Below are positions 23,593-32,975 of a stretch of 64,000 bases of DNA, one piece after another (position 1 is the first letter of the stretch; each line of letters begins with the position of its first letter). Origin of the DNA: Streptomyces galbus (GTDB lineage: Bacteria; Actinomycetota; Actinomycetes; Streptomycetales; Streptomycetaceae). The notes beneath the pieces are model-generated. The model saw only the letters and a list, made by a program, of their open reading frames with translations, did no database searches and was not told where the DNA came from. Where the stretch lies: positions 33,693 to 97,692 of the forward strand of contig NZ_SZPR01000034.1 of the NCBI RefSeq assembly GCF_005280195.1. The letters run 5' to 3'. The position numbers and the translations under genes are program-made.

Positions 23593-26500
23593 CACCCCCG
23601 CAGCGCACGCCGAGGCGGCCGAGGAGGAGGTCCCCGCCGTCGCCGTCATCGGCATGGCGGGCCGCTTCCCCGGCGCCGACGACCTGGACGCCTTCTGGGA
23701 CAACCTGGCCGCCGGCCGGGAGTCGGTGCGCCCCGTCGGCGACGAGGAGTTCCTCGCCGCCGGCGGCAGCCCCGGCGACCTGGACGACCCCTCCCTGGTG
23801 CGCGTGGTCTCCACCGTGGAGGGCATCGACCGCTTCGACTCCGGCTTCTTCGGCTACAGCCCCGCCGAGGCCGCCGTCGTCGACCCGCAGCAGCGGCTGC
23901 TGCTGGAGACCGCCTACCACGCGCTGGAGGACGCCGGCTGCCTGGGCGAGGGGCGTGACACCGGGGCGTTCGGGGTGTACGCGGGCAGCGGCGACAGCCG
24001 CTACTACCCGGCCCACGTATACCCGCGCTTCGCCGGACAGCCCGGCTCGGTGGCCCTGGTGCACGCGGCCACCGCCAACTCCCTGGGCACGCTCGCCACC
24101 CGCGTCTCCTACGAACTGGGCCTGACCGGGCCGAGCGTGTCGCTGCAGACGGCCTGCTCCACCGCGCTGGTCGCCGTGCACACCGCCTGCCAGGACCTGC
24201 TGGACTACCGGTGCGACACCGCGCTGGCGGCGGCCGTCTCCCTCAACCCGTCGGCCGCGCTGGGCTACCGGCACGTGCCCGACGGGCCGTTCTCCCCCGA
24301 CGGCCACTGCCGCGCCTTCGCCGCCGACGCCGCGGGCACCTCCTCCGGCGACGGCGTGGGGGCCGTCGTCCTGAAGCGCCTGGAGGACGCCCTCGCCGAC
24401 GGCGACCGCATCCGCGCGGTCATCCGCGGCAGCGCCGTGAACAACGACGGGCGCCGCAAGGTCGGTTTCAGCGCGCCGAGCGCGGCCGGGCAGACCGAGG
24501 TCATCCTCGCGGCGCAGGCGCAGGCGATGGTCGACGCGGGCACCATCGGGCTGGTCGAGGCGCACGGCACCGCGACCAAGCTGGGCGACCCCATCGAAGT
24601 GGCGGCGCTCACCGAGGCGTTCCGGCACAGCACCGACGCCCGCGGCTTCTGCGCCCTGGGCTCGGTGAAGACCAACATCGGCCACCTGGGGGCGGCCGCC
24701 GGCATCGCCGGGCTCATCAAGGCCGTGCTGGCCCTGGAGCACCGGCAGATCCCGCCGAGCCTGCACTTCGACCGGCCGAACCCGCTGATCGACTTCGCGT
24801 CGGGCCCGTTCCGGGTGCCGACCGCCCTGGAGGACTGGCCGGAGGGCGACCATCCGCGCCGGGCCGCCGTCTCCGCGTTCGGCATCGGCGGCACCAACGC
24901 CCACGTGATCCTGGAGGAGGCCCCGGCCACCGCCCCGGCCGCGCCGCGCCCGCCCGAGGACGGCCGGCGCCTGGTGCTGCCCCTGTCCGCCCGCACCGCC
25001 GGTGCCCTGCGCGGCCAGGCCGACGCCCTCGCCCGGCACCTGGAACGCCGTCCCGGCCTGCGTCTGGACGACGTCGCACACAGCCTGCGCACCGAACGGC
25101 CCGCCCTGCGCCACCGCCTGACCGTCACCGCCTCCTCCCCCGAGGAGGCCGTCGACGCCCTGCGCTGCGCCGCGCCGGTCACCCCGCCCGTGGGCGACGA
25201 CCCGGCCCGGGTGGCGTTCCTGCTGCCGGGCGGCGGCACCCAGTACCCCGGGATGGGCGCGGAGCTGTACCGCGAGAACGCCGTGTACCGGGACACCGTC
25301 GACGAGTGCGCGCGCATCCTGCGGCCCGTCCTCGGCGGCGACCTGCGCGCCACGCTCGTCGAGCGCGGCCCGGGCGACGACACGGACGCCTTCCTCGGTC
25401 TGGTGGTCACCGAGTACGCGCTGGCCCGCACCCTGATGGAGGCGGGCGTCCGCCCGGACGCCCTCATCGGCCACTCGCTCGGCGAGTACACGGCTGCCTG
25501 CCTGGCCGGGGTGATCGACCTCGAGGAGATGCTGCCGCTGGTCACCGAGCGCATCCGGCTGATCAGCTCGGCGGGCGGCGCCACCACCGGGGTCGCCGCC
25601 CCCGTGGAGGACGTCCTGCCGCTGCTCGACGAGCAGTTGTCGTTGACGGCGGTCAACGGCCCCACCGCGTGCACCGTCGCCGGGCACCTGGACGCCGTCA
25701 CCCGCTTCGAGGCCGAACTCACCCGCCGCAACGTCCCGTTCCGCCGGCTGCGGATCCCCGTGGCCGCCCACTCCCACGTTCTGGACCCGGTCCTGCCCGT
25801 CTTCGAGCAGCACCTGCGCCGGGTGACCCTGCGCCCGCCGCGCATCCCCTACGTCACCAACGTCACCGGCGACTGGATCACCGACGACCGGGCCACCTCC
25901 GTGCAGCACTGGCTGGACCACACCCGGCACACCGTGCGGTTCGCCGACGGCATCGCCGCGCTGTACGACCGCCTGCGGCCGGTGCTGGTGGAGATCGGCC
26001 CCGGCGACACCCTCACCAAGCTGGCCGGCAACCGGCTCGCCGACCGGGCGCCGGTCACGGTGACCACCATGCGGCACGCCAAGGCCGAGGCCGCCGACGG
26101 GTTCCTGCTCGCCGAGGCCCTCGGCCGGCTGTGGAGCGCGGGCGTCGACGCCGCCCTGCCCCCGGCGCCGGACACCGCCCGGCGCGTGCCGCTGCCGCCG
26201 TACGCCTTCGAACGCCACCGGCACTGGATCGACGCGCCCGGCGCCCGCACGGACACCACCGCGGACGAAGGACCCGAGCAGGCCGCGGCGGGCGACGGCC
26301 TCGCACCGCGACCCCGCCTGACGACGCGTCACGTCCCGCCGAGCACCGACCGCGAGGAGGCGGTCACCCGGCTGTGGGAGGAGATCCTCGGCATCGGCGG
26401 CATCGGCGTGCACGACAACTTCTTCGACCTGGGCGGCGACTCCATGCGCGCCGTGCTCCTGGCGGGACGGCTGCGCCAGGCGGGCGTCCTGGACGTGCCC

Positions 26501-27397
26501 GCCGCGAAAGTGCTGGCCGCGCCCACCGTCGCCGGGCTCCTCGCCGAGGAGCCGGAGGGCACCCCGTCCGACGGCGCGCCGGCCACCGCGCTGGGCCCGC
26601 TGCTGCCGCTGCGCGCGGAGGGCACCGCCCTCCCGCTGTTCTGCCTGCACCCCGGGGCGGGTGTGTCCTGGCGCTACACCGGCCTGCTCCCCCACCTCGG
26701 CGGCGACCAGCCCGTCTACGGCGTGCAGGCGCTCGGTCTGGACGGCACCCGGCCGCCCGCGCCGGACGCCGCCGCGATGGTCGAGGCGTACCTCGACGTG
26801 GTGCGCCGGGTGCAGCCGCACGGCCCGTACCGGCTCCTCGGCTGGTCCTACGGCGGGTTCGTGGCCCACGCGATGGCCTGCGCGCTGCAGGAGGCCGGGG
26901 AGCGGGTGGAACTGCTGGCGATGCTCGACGCGCCCCAGCCGCACGGGTCCGCCCACGACCCGGAGACGGCCGAGCGCCAGGTCGCGGCCCTGCTGTCCCG
27001 GGTGGCCGGCCTGCCGGTCGCACCGGGGGCCGGGGCGGCGGACGTGGAGCGCGTGCTGGACGCCATCGAGGCCGACGCGCAGAGTGCGCCGATCACCCGG
27101 GCCGAGGGCGCCGCGATCGCCACGGTCATGCGCAACAACCTGCGCATCGCACCCCAGTTCGCGCCCGGCCGCTTCCGCGGGGACGTGCTGTTCTTCAGCG
27201 CGGCCGAGGAGCCGGCCACGGGGTCCGCCGGGGACCTCGCCGTCCAGCCGGGCAAGGCCGACGCCTGGCGCCCGTACGTCGACGGCACCCTGCACGACCA
27301 CCGAGTCCCCTGCGGGCACTACGAGATGACCGAGCCGGAGCCGATCGCCCGGATCGGCGAGACGGTCGCCAAGGCGCTGCGCGCGCTCGGCGACTGA
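23585..27397 (+). CDS. antD: AntD, PKS module KS-AT-ACP-TE
   Basis: A 1,270-residue type I PKS module. KS has Cys191 (TACSTA), EAHGTAT and KTNIGHLGAAAG. AT has Ser631 (GHSLGEY) with VAAHS in the specificity region, which is neither the common malonyl HAFH nor the methylmalonyl YASH. ACP has Ser953 (GGDSM). TE has Ser1088 (GWSYGG). It extends the aryl-Thr-lactate chain once with an alkylmalonyl-type unit and cyclises it to the dilactone. There is no internal KR, so the beta-keto group is left for AntM. It is coupled to antC by an ATGCATGA overlap. antE, normally next, is absent. Confidence 0.95.
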
Positions 27398-27572
27398 CCT
27401 CGGGGCGGCCGGGAGCCCGGCAGGCACACCGCACGCGCCGCCGTGGGCCGACGGGGCCCCGGCGGCCGCCCGCCCGAGCACAGCCCGCCGGCCCGGCCGC
27501 CCGCCCGGCCACGAGGGACCCGCGCCCCGGTGTCACCGCCCGGGTGCGGGGCCTTCCGGTTCCCGGCCGTGC

Positions 27573-28004
27573 TCAGCGCTCGTTCAGGCGCCCGGCCAGC
27601 CGGGCGATCAGCGGGACGCACCGGCGCAGGTGCTCCTGCTCCCGGGGGCTGAGGGTGTCCTCGACGGCGGCGGTGAGCCGGTCGGCCCGCCGGGCGCGCT
27701 CGCCGCTCAGCCGCTCGCGTCCGGTGCCGGTGATGTGCAGCAGCAGCTTGCGGCCGTCGGAGGGGTGCGGTTCGGCGCGCACCAGCCCGGCGCGCTGCAG
27801 GTCCTTGACGGTCTTGGCGGCCGACTGGTGCGTCACGCCGCGGAGCTGGGCGAGGTCGGCGGTCGTGTACGGCCCGCCGCGGTCGAGGTGGCCCAGGACG
27901 GCCGCCTCCCCCGCGGGCATCGTGTCGACGGTGCGCGCGGCACGCACCAGTTCCCCGACGGCGCGCCGCAGGTCCTCGGCGAGGGTGTCGTCCATGAGGC
28001 TCAT
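27573..28004 (-). CDS. MarR-family repressor
   Basis: A 143-residue winged-helix regulator: TADLAQLRGVTHQSAAKTVK is the recognition segment and AEPHPSDGRKLLLHITGTGR the wing. The ATG at 28004 follows GGAGG with 7-base spacing. It is divergent from the metallo-hydrolase at 28082. Three 13-bp-spaced repeats in the gap look like its operator, so it probably represses itself and that gene. The pair sits where antE is expected in antimycin clusters. Confidence 0.9.
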   Translation of the reverse strand: MSLMDDTLAEDLRRAVGELVRAARTVDTMPAGEAAVLGHLDRGGPYTTADLAQLRGVTHQSAAKTVKDLQRAGLVRAEPHPSDGRKLLLHITGTGRERLSGERARRADRLTAAVEDTLSPREQEHLRRCVPLIARLAGRLNER

Positions 28005-28027
28005 CCTACCGACCTCCCCACAGCCTT

Positions 28028-28062
28028 GTTGTACAGTTCAGTTGTACAACTTGATTGCACAG
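28028..28062. promoter_or_regulatory. Triple 13-bp-spaced operator for the MarR regulator
   Basis: GTTGTACAG (28028), GTTGTACAA (28041) and ATTGCACAG (28054) repeat with a period of 13. The middle copy is part of the perfect palindrome GTTGTACAAC (28041-28050). This is the only AT-richer stretch between the divergent MarR and hydrolase genes. Confidence 0.65.
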
Positions 28063-28081
28063 TTCGAGGGAGGAGCCCGCC

Positions 28082-28747
28082 ATGCGGCTCATCAAGCACG
28101 GTCACGCCTGCGTCGGCGTAGAGAAGGACGGCCGGCGCCTGGTCCTCGACCCGGGCGGGCTGACCGACCCGCGGGTGCTCGACGGGGCGGACGCGGTCCT
28201 GGTCACCCACGAGCACTTCGACCACTTCTCCGAGGAGCACCTGCGCCGGGCCGCGGAGGCGAACCCCGGCCTGCGGATCTGGACCGACACGTCCGTGGCG
28301 GGCCGGCTCGAAGGGCTGGGCGGGCGGGTGACGGCGGTCGGCCACGGCGAGGCGTTCGAGGCCGCCGGCTTCGGCGTCGAGGTGCACGGCACCTGGCACG
28401 AGCTCCTCCACCCGGACATCCCGCGGGTGGGCAACGTCGGCTTCCTCGTCGACGGCACGCTCTTCCACCCCGGCGACGCCCTGACCGTCCCGGAGACCCG
28501 GGTGGACACCCTGCTGCTGCCGGTCCACGGCCCCTGGTCCACCACCGGCCGACTGATCGACTACGTCCGCGAGGTCGCGCCCCGACACGCCTACGCCATC
28601 CACGACGGCGCCCTCAACGACACCGGTCTCGCCATGGTCGGCGGTCTCCTCGGCGCGGGCGGCCCCGGCACCGGCGCCCCCTACGACCGCCTCGCCGTCG
28701 GCGCGGGCGTCGACCTGCCGTCGGTGTCGGCCCAGGCCGGCGCGTAG
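28082..28747 (+). CDS. MBL-fold metal-dependent hydrolase (UlaG-like)
   Basis: A 221-residue metallo-beta-lactamase-fold protein. The metal site is THEHFDHFSEEH (HxHxDH), with further ligands in GTWHELLHPD, FHPGDALTV and LPVHGPW, ending with AIHDGAL. This resembles YcbO/UlaG-type hydrolases rather than true lactamases. Start ATG 28082 follows GGGAGGAG. It is under the divergent MarR regulator. It is not a known antimycin biosynthesis gene. A detoxification or unrelated role is possible. Its last 67 bases overlap antQ on the other strand. Confidence 0.87.
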   Translation: MRLIKHGHACVGVEKDGRRLVLDPGGLTDPRVLDGADAVLVTHEHFDHFSEEHLRRAAEANPGLRIWTDTSVAGRLEGLGGRVTAVGHGEAFEAAGFGVEVHGTWHELLHPDIPRVGNVGFLVDGTLFHPGDALTVPETRVDTLLLPVHGPWSTTGRLIDYVREVAPRHAYAIHDGALNDTGLAMVGGLLGAGGPGTGAPYDRLAVGAGVDLPSVSAQAGA

Positions 28748-29502
28748 CTGAATACGCCCGCGCCGACCGGCAGCACCCGCACCCGGACACCGTACGGCTG
28801 CCCGGCACACGCACCGCCGCGCGGACGGCTGCGCGGTCCGATGCGCAGCGCGTCGCCGCAGGGCTCGGCCCGCAGGTCGCGCAGCGTCCGCACCGGCGCG
28901 GCCCCCACCCGACCCGGTGCGAGGTGCAGCGCCTTCCAGGCGGCCTCCTTGGCGGAGAACAGGGCCGTCAGCGACCAGGGTTCGCCCCGCGCACCCGCTG
29001 CGGTGCCGAGCAGCGGCTCCTCGTCCGGGCCGAGCACCAGCCGGGCCGCGTCGCGGGGCAGGGGCCGCAGTTCCAGGTCGCAGCCGAGCGGGGCGTCGTC
29101 GCCCGGTGCGCGGGCCACGGCGACGGCGACCCCGGCGCTGTGCGAGATCGACGCCGCCCGGCCGGGCGCGAACACCGGCAGCCGGCCCGCGCGGGGGACA
29201 TCGCCGCAGTCCACGCCCACCGCGCGCAGGGCCCGGCGGGCGGCCTCGCGCCCGGCGAGGAACTCGCGGCGGCGGCCCGGTGCCATGGCCGCCGCCGCGG
29301 ACGCCTCCGCTGGGCCGGCCGGGCCGAGCCCGGGCTCGCCGGTGTGCGCGAGGCCGAGGCCGAGCCCGGCGGCGGCCAGGCGGGGACGCAGCCGCCCGAG
29401 CGCGGTGACGGCCACCGGCGCCGGGGGCGTCCCCTCGTCCCCGGCGGTCCGCGCGTCCGGGCCCGTCCCCGCGGAGCCGCCAGCGAGGTCCGCTCCCCTC
29501 AC
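28681..29502 (-). CDS. antQ: AntQ, 4'-phosphopantetheinyl transferase
   Basis: A Sfp/EntD-type transferase that attaches phosphopantetheine to carrier proteins. Family motifs are FAPGRAASISHSAGVAVAVA, LGCDLELRPL with the metal-binding Asp and Glu, and WSLTALFSAKEAAWKALHLA. I use GTG 29502, two bases after the antG stop (273 residues). GTG 29415 would give 244. Its presence places the cluster among the longer antimycin forms, and it likely activates AntF, AntC and AntD. The C-terminus runs 67 bases into the convergent hydrolase gene, which is unusual. Confidence 0.88.
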   Translation of the reverse strand: MRGADLAGGSAGTGPDARTAGDEGTPPAPVAVTALGRLRPRLAAAGLGLGLAHTGEPGLGPAGPAEASAAAAMAPGRRREFLAGREAARRALRAVGVDCGDVPRAGRLPVFAPGRAASISHSAGVAVAVARAPGDDAPLGCDLELRPLPRDAARLVLGPDEEPLLGTAAGARGEPWSLTALFSAKEAAWKALHLAPGRVGAAPVRTLRDLRAEPCGDALRIGPRSRPRGGACAGQPYGVRVRVLPVGAGVFSYAPAWADTDGRSTPAPTARRS

Positions 29503-29504
29503 CC

Positions 29505-30989
29505 TCAGACCCGCAGCAGCTTCTTGATGATCTTCCCGGCGGGGTTGCGGGGCACCTGCTCGATGAACTCCACGCTGCGCGGGCGCTTGTACGGCGCGAG
29601 CAACCGGGCGACGTGGCCCAGCAGTTCCGCCGCGCTCGCGTCCGCGTCCGGCTCCAGGGCGACGTAGGCCAGCGGCACCTCGCCGTAGTCCTCGTCGGGC
29701 GTGCCGACGACCGCCGCGTCGTGGACCGCCGGGTGGGTCATCAGGGCGCGCTCGATCTCCGAGGGGTACACGTTCTGGCCGGCGCGGATGATGACGTCCT
29801 TGGTCCGGTCGACCAGGCTGATGCGGCCGGCGTCGTCGACGAAGCCCAGGTCGCCCGTCCTCGTCCAGCCGTCGAGGGTGATCTCGCGGGTGGCCTCGGG
29901 GTCGTTCCAGTAGCCCTGCATGACGCCGGGCCCGCGCACCACGATCTCGCCGATCTCGCCGCGCGGCACCTCCCGTCCCTCCCGGTCGACGGCGCGCGCC
30001 GACATGCCCGGCACGACCCGTCCGCACGGGATGCGCGCGGTGACGTCGCCCGGGGCGGGGTGCTCGTCGGGGCCGAGGGTGACGAACGGGCCGCCGACCT
30101 CGGTCATGCCGTACACCTGGCGGAAGCCGCAGCCCAGCCGCTCCACCGCCTCCGCGTACACGTCGAGCGGCATCGGCGCGGCGCCGTAGAGGACCTCCCG
30201 CAGGGAGCTGAAGTCGGTGCGCCGCGCGGACTTGGCCTGGAGCATGAACCGCAGCATCTGCGGCACCATCCACATGTGCGTGGCCCGGTGGCGCTCCACC
30301 GCGGTCAGCGCCCGCTGCGGGGTGAAGCCGGGCATCAGCACGACGGTGGCGCCGGCCGCCATGTACGTGAGCGAGACGACCATGCTGCCGTGGTACAGCG
30401 GGCAGCAGTTGACCATGACGATGTCGTCGGTGGGCCGGGCCATGACCAGCCAGCCCAGCGCGATCGCCCGGAAGGACGCGCCGTCGACGGTGACGCCCTT
30501 GGCCTGACCGGTGGTCGCCGAGGTGTGCAGCACGGCGATCGGGTCCGTGTCGGCGACCACGGGCAGGTCCCGCTCGGGCGCCAGGCTGCCCAGGCTCGCG
30601 AAGACGGGCTTGTCCAGCGCCAGCCGGACCCGCACCGACTCCGGCAGCCGGGGGTGGCGGTCCAGCAGCTCCGCCTCGCCGAGCACGGCCGCCGCGCCGA
30701 CGCGCTCGACGATGCCCAGGACCTCGGGCTCGGCCAGGCTGTGGTTCAGCGGCACGAACAGCGCGCCGAGGCGGGCGAGGGCGAAGTAGCTCTCCAGGAC
30801 CTCGATGCGGTCCTTGGACAGAACGGCGACCCGCTCACCGCGCTCGATGCCCAGCTCCGCGAGACCGCGGGCGAGTTCCACGGTCCGGTCGTGGAACTCG
30901 GCCCACGTGACGCTGCGTTGCTCGTCGACGAGCGCGATCCGGTCGGGCCAGCACTGCCGGTTGCGCTCCAGCAGCTGGGTCAGCCACAT
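29505..30989 (-). CDS. antG: AntG, aryl-acid AMP ligase (loads the starter on AntF)
   Basis: A 494-residue ANL-superfamily adenylate-forming enzyme. Motifs are LHTSATTGQAKGV (A3), YGMTEVGGPF (A5), TGDLGFVDDAGRISLVDRTKD (A7-A8) and the C-terminal Lys in NPAGKIIKKLL (A10). In antimycin biosynthesis it activates anthranilate and transfers it to AntF, where the oxygenase acts. The start ATG 30989 overlaps the antF stop (TGATG). antF-antG-antQ form a leftward operon. Confidence 0.92.
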   Translation of the reverse strand: MWLTQLLERNRQCWPDRIALVDEQRSVTWAEFHDRTVELARGLAELGIERGERVAVLSKDRIEVLESYFALARLGALFVPLNHSLAEPEVLGIVERVGAAAVLGEAELLDRHPRLPESVRVRLALDKPVFASLGSLAPERDLPVVADTDPIAVLHTSATTGQAKGVTVDGASFRAIALGWLVMARPTDDIVMVNCCPLYHGSMVVSLTYMAAGATVVLMPGFTPQRALTAVERHRATHMWMVPQMLRFMLQAKSARRTDFSSLREVLYGAAPMPLDVYAEAVERLGCGFRQVYGMTEVGGPFVTLGPDEHPAPGDVTARIPCGRVVPGMSARAVDREGREVPRGEIGEIVVRGPGVMQGYWNDPEATREITLDGWTRTGDLGFVDDAGRISLVDRTKDVIIRAGQNVYPSEIERALMTHPAVHDAAVVGTPDEDYGEVPLAYVALEPDADASAAELLGHVARLLAPYKRPRSVEFIEQVPRNPAGKIIKKLLRV

Positions 30990-31237
30990 CACGCACCGCC
31001 GGCGGCGCCTGCGACGGAGCGCTCGGCGACGAACCGCTCGTAGTCGGCGATCGTGTGCAGCTCCTCCATGTCCTCGGCGGTGATCTCCACGCCGAGCCGC
31101 TGCTCCACGAGCAGCACCAGGCGCACCAGGTCGCCGGAGTCGATGCCGCTGGCGGCGAGGTCGACGTCGTCGCCGACCTGGTCCGCGTACTCGGCGGTGC
31201 CGGTCAGTTCGACCAGCAACTCCCTGATGGTGCTCAT
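30989..31237 (-). CDS. antF: AntF, discrete acyl carrier protein
   Basis: An 82-residue carrier protein with the phosphopantetheine site in ASGIDSGDLVRL (Ser34) and the acidic four-helix pattern after it (EQRLGVEITAEDMEEL). In antimycin assembly it holds anthranilate, 3-aminosalicylate and then 3-formamidosalicylate before transfer to the first C domain of AntC. It is the first gene of the operon divergent from antH and is translationally coupled to antG. Confidence 0.93.
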   Translation of the reverse strand: MSTIRELLVELTGTAEYADQVGDDVDLAASGIDSGDLVRLVLLVEQRLGVEITAEDMEELHTIADYERFVAERSVAGAAGGA

Positions 31238-31336
31238 GGTTTCCCCTTTCGCCGCGGCACGCCGGCCGCCGTGCGGGCCTGGACTGTCACCCCCTCAAGA
31301 GGCGGCCGGGGCCGTGCGCACTCCCCCGGCCCGCCC

Positions 31337-31350
31337 GTGACCTTTGTCAC
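31337..31350. promoter_or_regulatory. GTGAC-CTTT-GTCAC dyad in the antF-antH divergent region
   Basis: A perfect 5+5 inverted repeat with a 4-base centre lies roughly in the middle of the 356-base gap (31238-31593), which should contain the two AntA-dependent promoters. No gene is seen in the gap. I could not place ECF -35/-10 boxes securely. A GGAAC at 31406-31410 is a weak candidate for antH. Confidence 0.35.
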
Positions 31351-31593
31351 GCGCCCGAACCGCGGCCGGCGGGGATAGCCGGGGCGTCCGCCCGGCCTCT
31401 GTACCGGAACGAAGACACCTGCTCCGTCCGGTCCGTCCCGCACCGCGGGAGGCGGGCGGGCCCCGAATCAGGGAGTGATGCGCGTGCCCAGGCAGCCGGT
31501 ACGGGTCCGGTCCACGGCAGGACGGCCCGTGCGTCCCGAGCCCCCCGTGCGCGCCGCCGTCGCGGCGGGCCCCGTCCGCGTGGGCGGTGCCGC

Positions 31594-32667
31594 GTGACCG
31601 CGCCGACCGCCGTCGCCGACGGCACCGGGCGGGCCCCGGGCGCCACGGAGGACGAACTCCTCGCCCACTTCGACGCGTTGATCGCCGAGGGCGAGACGAT
31701 CGAGCCCCGCGACTGGATGCCCGACGGCTACCGCCGCATGCTGACGCGCCAGATCGCCCAGCACGCCCACTCCGAGATCATCGGCATGCAGCCCGAGGGC
31801 GCCTGGCTCACCCGTGCCCCGTCCCTGCACCGCAAGTCGGTGCTCATCGCCAAGGTCCAGGACGAGGCCGGTCACGGCCTGTACCTGTACTCCGCCGCCG
31901 AGACACTGGGCGTGGACCGCGCCGACCTGCTCGACGCCCTGCACCACGGCCGCCAGCGCGCCTCCGCCACCTTCAACCACCCGGCGCTGACCTGGGCGGA
32001 CACCGGCGCCATCGCCTGGCTGACGGACGGCGCCGCCGTCATCAACCAGGCCCCGCTGTGCCGCACGTCGTACGGGCCGTACGCGCGGGCCATGCGCCGC
32101 GTCTGCCAGGAGGAGGCCTTCCACGTGCGCCAGGGGTACGACCTGATGCGCGCCCTGTGCGAGGGCACACCGGAGCAGAAGGCGATGGCGCAGGACGCGG
32201 TGGACCGCTGGTGGCTGCCGGCCGTGGCGCTGATGTTCGGGCCGCCCGACACCGAGGCGGGCGGCTCCGACGCCCGCACCGCCGCGCTCGGCGCCGCCGT
32301 CTCGCGCCGCGCGATGGCCTGGGGCATCAAGCGGCACACCAACGACGAACTGCGCCAGCGCTTCGTCGACACGTGCGTCCCGCAGGCCGAGCGGCTCGGC
32401 CTGACCCTGCCCGACCCGGCGATCCGCTGGAACGAGGAGCGCGGGCACTACGACTTCACCCCGATCGACTGGGACACCTACCGCACGGCCCTGGGCGAGG
32501 ACACCCACTGGGCGCGCCGGCGCATCGACCACCGCAGGGCGGCCCACGAGGACGGCGCCTGGGTGCGGGAGGCAGCCGCCGCGTACGCGGCCCGCGAGGA
32601 GGCCGCCGGGTCACCCGCCGGCGCCGGCACGGGCGTCCCCCGGCAGGCGCAGGAGGAGCGCGCATGA
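31594..32667 (+). CDS. antH: AntH, oxygenase catalytic subunit (PaaA-like)
   Basis: A 357-residue di-iron protein of the phenylacetyl-CoA epoxidase alpha-subunit family. Metal-ligand motifs are QDEAGHGLYLY and CQEEAFHVRQG, with the earlier carboxylates in AQHAHSEIIG. In antimycin biosynthesis AntHIJKL oxidise anthraniloyl-AntF to 3-aminosalicyloyl-AntF with a carboxyl shift, instead of phenylacetyl-CoA. GTG 31594 is used, and the N-terminus aligns with PaaA from about residue 20. It is first in the rightward operon antH-P and overlaps antI by ATGA. Confidence 0.93.
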   Translation: MTAPTAVADGTGRAPGATEDELLAHFDALIAEGETIEPRDWMPDGYRRMLTRQIAQHAHSEIIGMQPEGAWLTRAPSLHRKSVLIAKVQDEAGHGLYLYSAAETLGVDRADLLDALHHGRQRASATFNHPALTWADTGAIAWLTDGAAVINQAPLCRTSYGPYARAMRRVCQEEAFHVRQGYDLMRALCEGTPEQKAMAQDAVDRWWLPAVALMFGPPDTEAGGSDARTAALGAAVSRRAMAWGIKRHTNDELRQRFVDTCVPQAERLGLTLPDPAIRWNEERGHYDFTPIDWDTYRTALGEDTHWARRRIDHRRAAHEDGAWVREAAAAYAAREEAAGSPAGAGTGVPRQAQEERA

Positions 32668-32975
32668 ACCGCGACGACGAGGGGACGCCCGCGTCCTGGG
32701 AGGTCTTCCTGCGGGCCCGCCGCGGACTCGCCCACCAGCACGTGGGCTCGGTGCGGGCGGTCGGCCCCGACGCGGCACTGGCCGTCGCCCGCGACCTGTA
32801 CACGCGTCGCGGCGACCCGCTGTCGCTGTGGGTGGTGCGCTCGGACGCCGTGCACGCGGCGTCCCCGGACGAACGCGACCCGTACTTCGCGGGCGCCCGG
32901 CACAAGCCCTACCGCTACCCCGAGCACTTCCCGCCGCTCACCGAGAAGGGGCCCGAAGGTGACCACGACCAGTGA
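32664..32975 (+). CDS. antI: AntI, oxygenase small subunit (PaaB-like)
   Basis: A 103-residue PaaB homologue. The family pattern is SWEVFLRARRGLAHQHVGSV near the start and DLYTRRGDPLSLWVVRSDAV in the middle, ending with KPYRYPEHFPPL. In the phenylacetyl-CoA system PaaB bridges subunits of the oxygenase complex. It overlaps antH by four bases and antJ by 17 bases, so the subunits are made together. Confidence 0.92.
   Translation: MNRDDEGTPASWEVFLRARRGLAHQHVGSVRAVGPDAALAVARDLYTRRGDPLSLWVVRSDAVHAASPDERDPYFAGARHKPYRYPEHFPPLTEKGPEGDHDQ

Noticed and set aside
24211..29667. A very long rightward open frame across antD, MarR and antQ
   Set aside because: It is Arg/Pro/Gly-rich without domains and crosses several well-supported genes in other frames.
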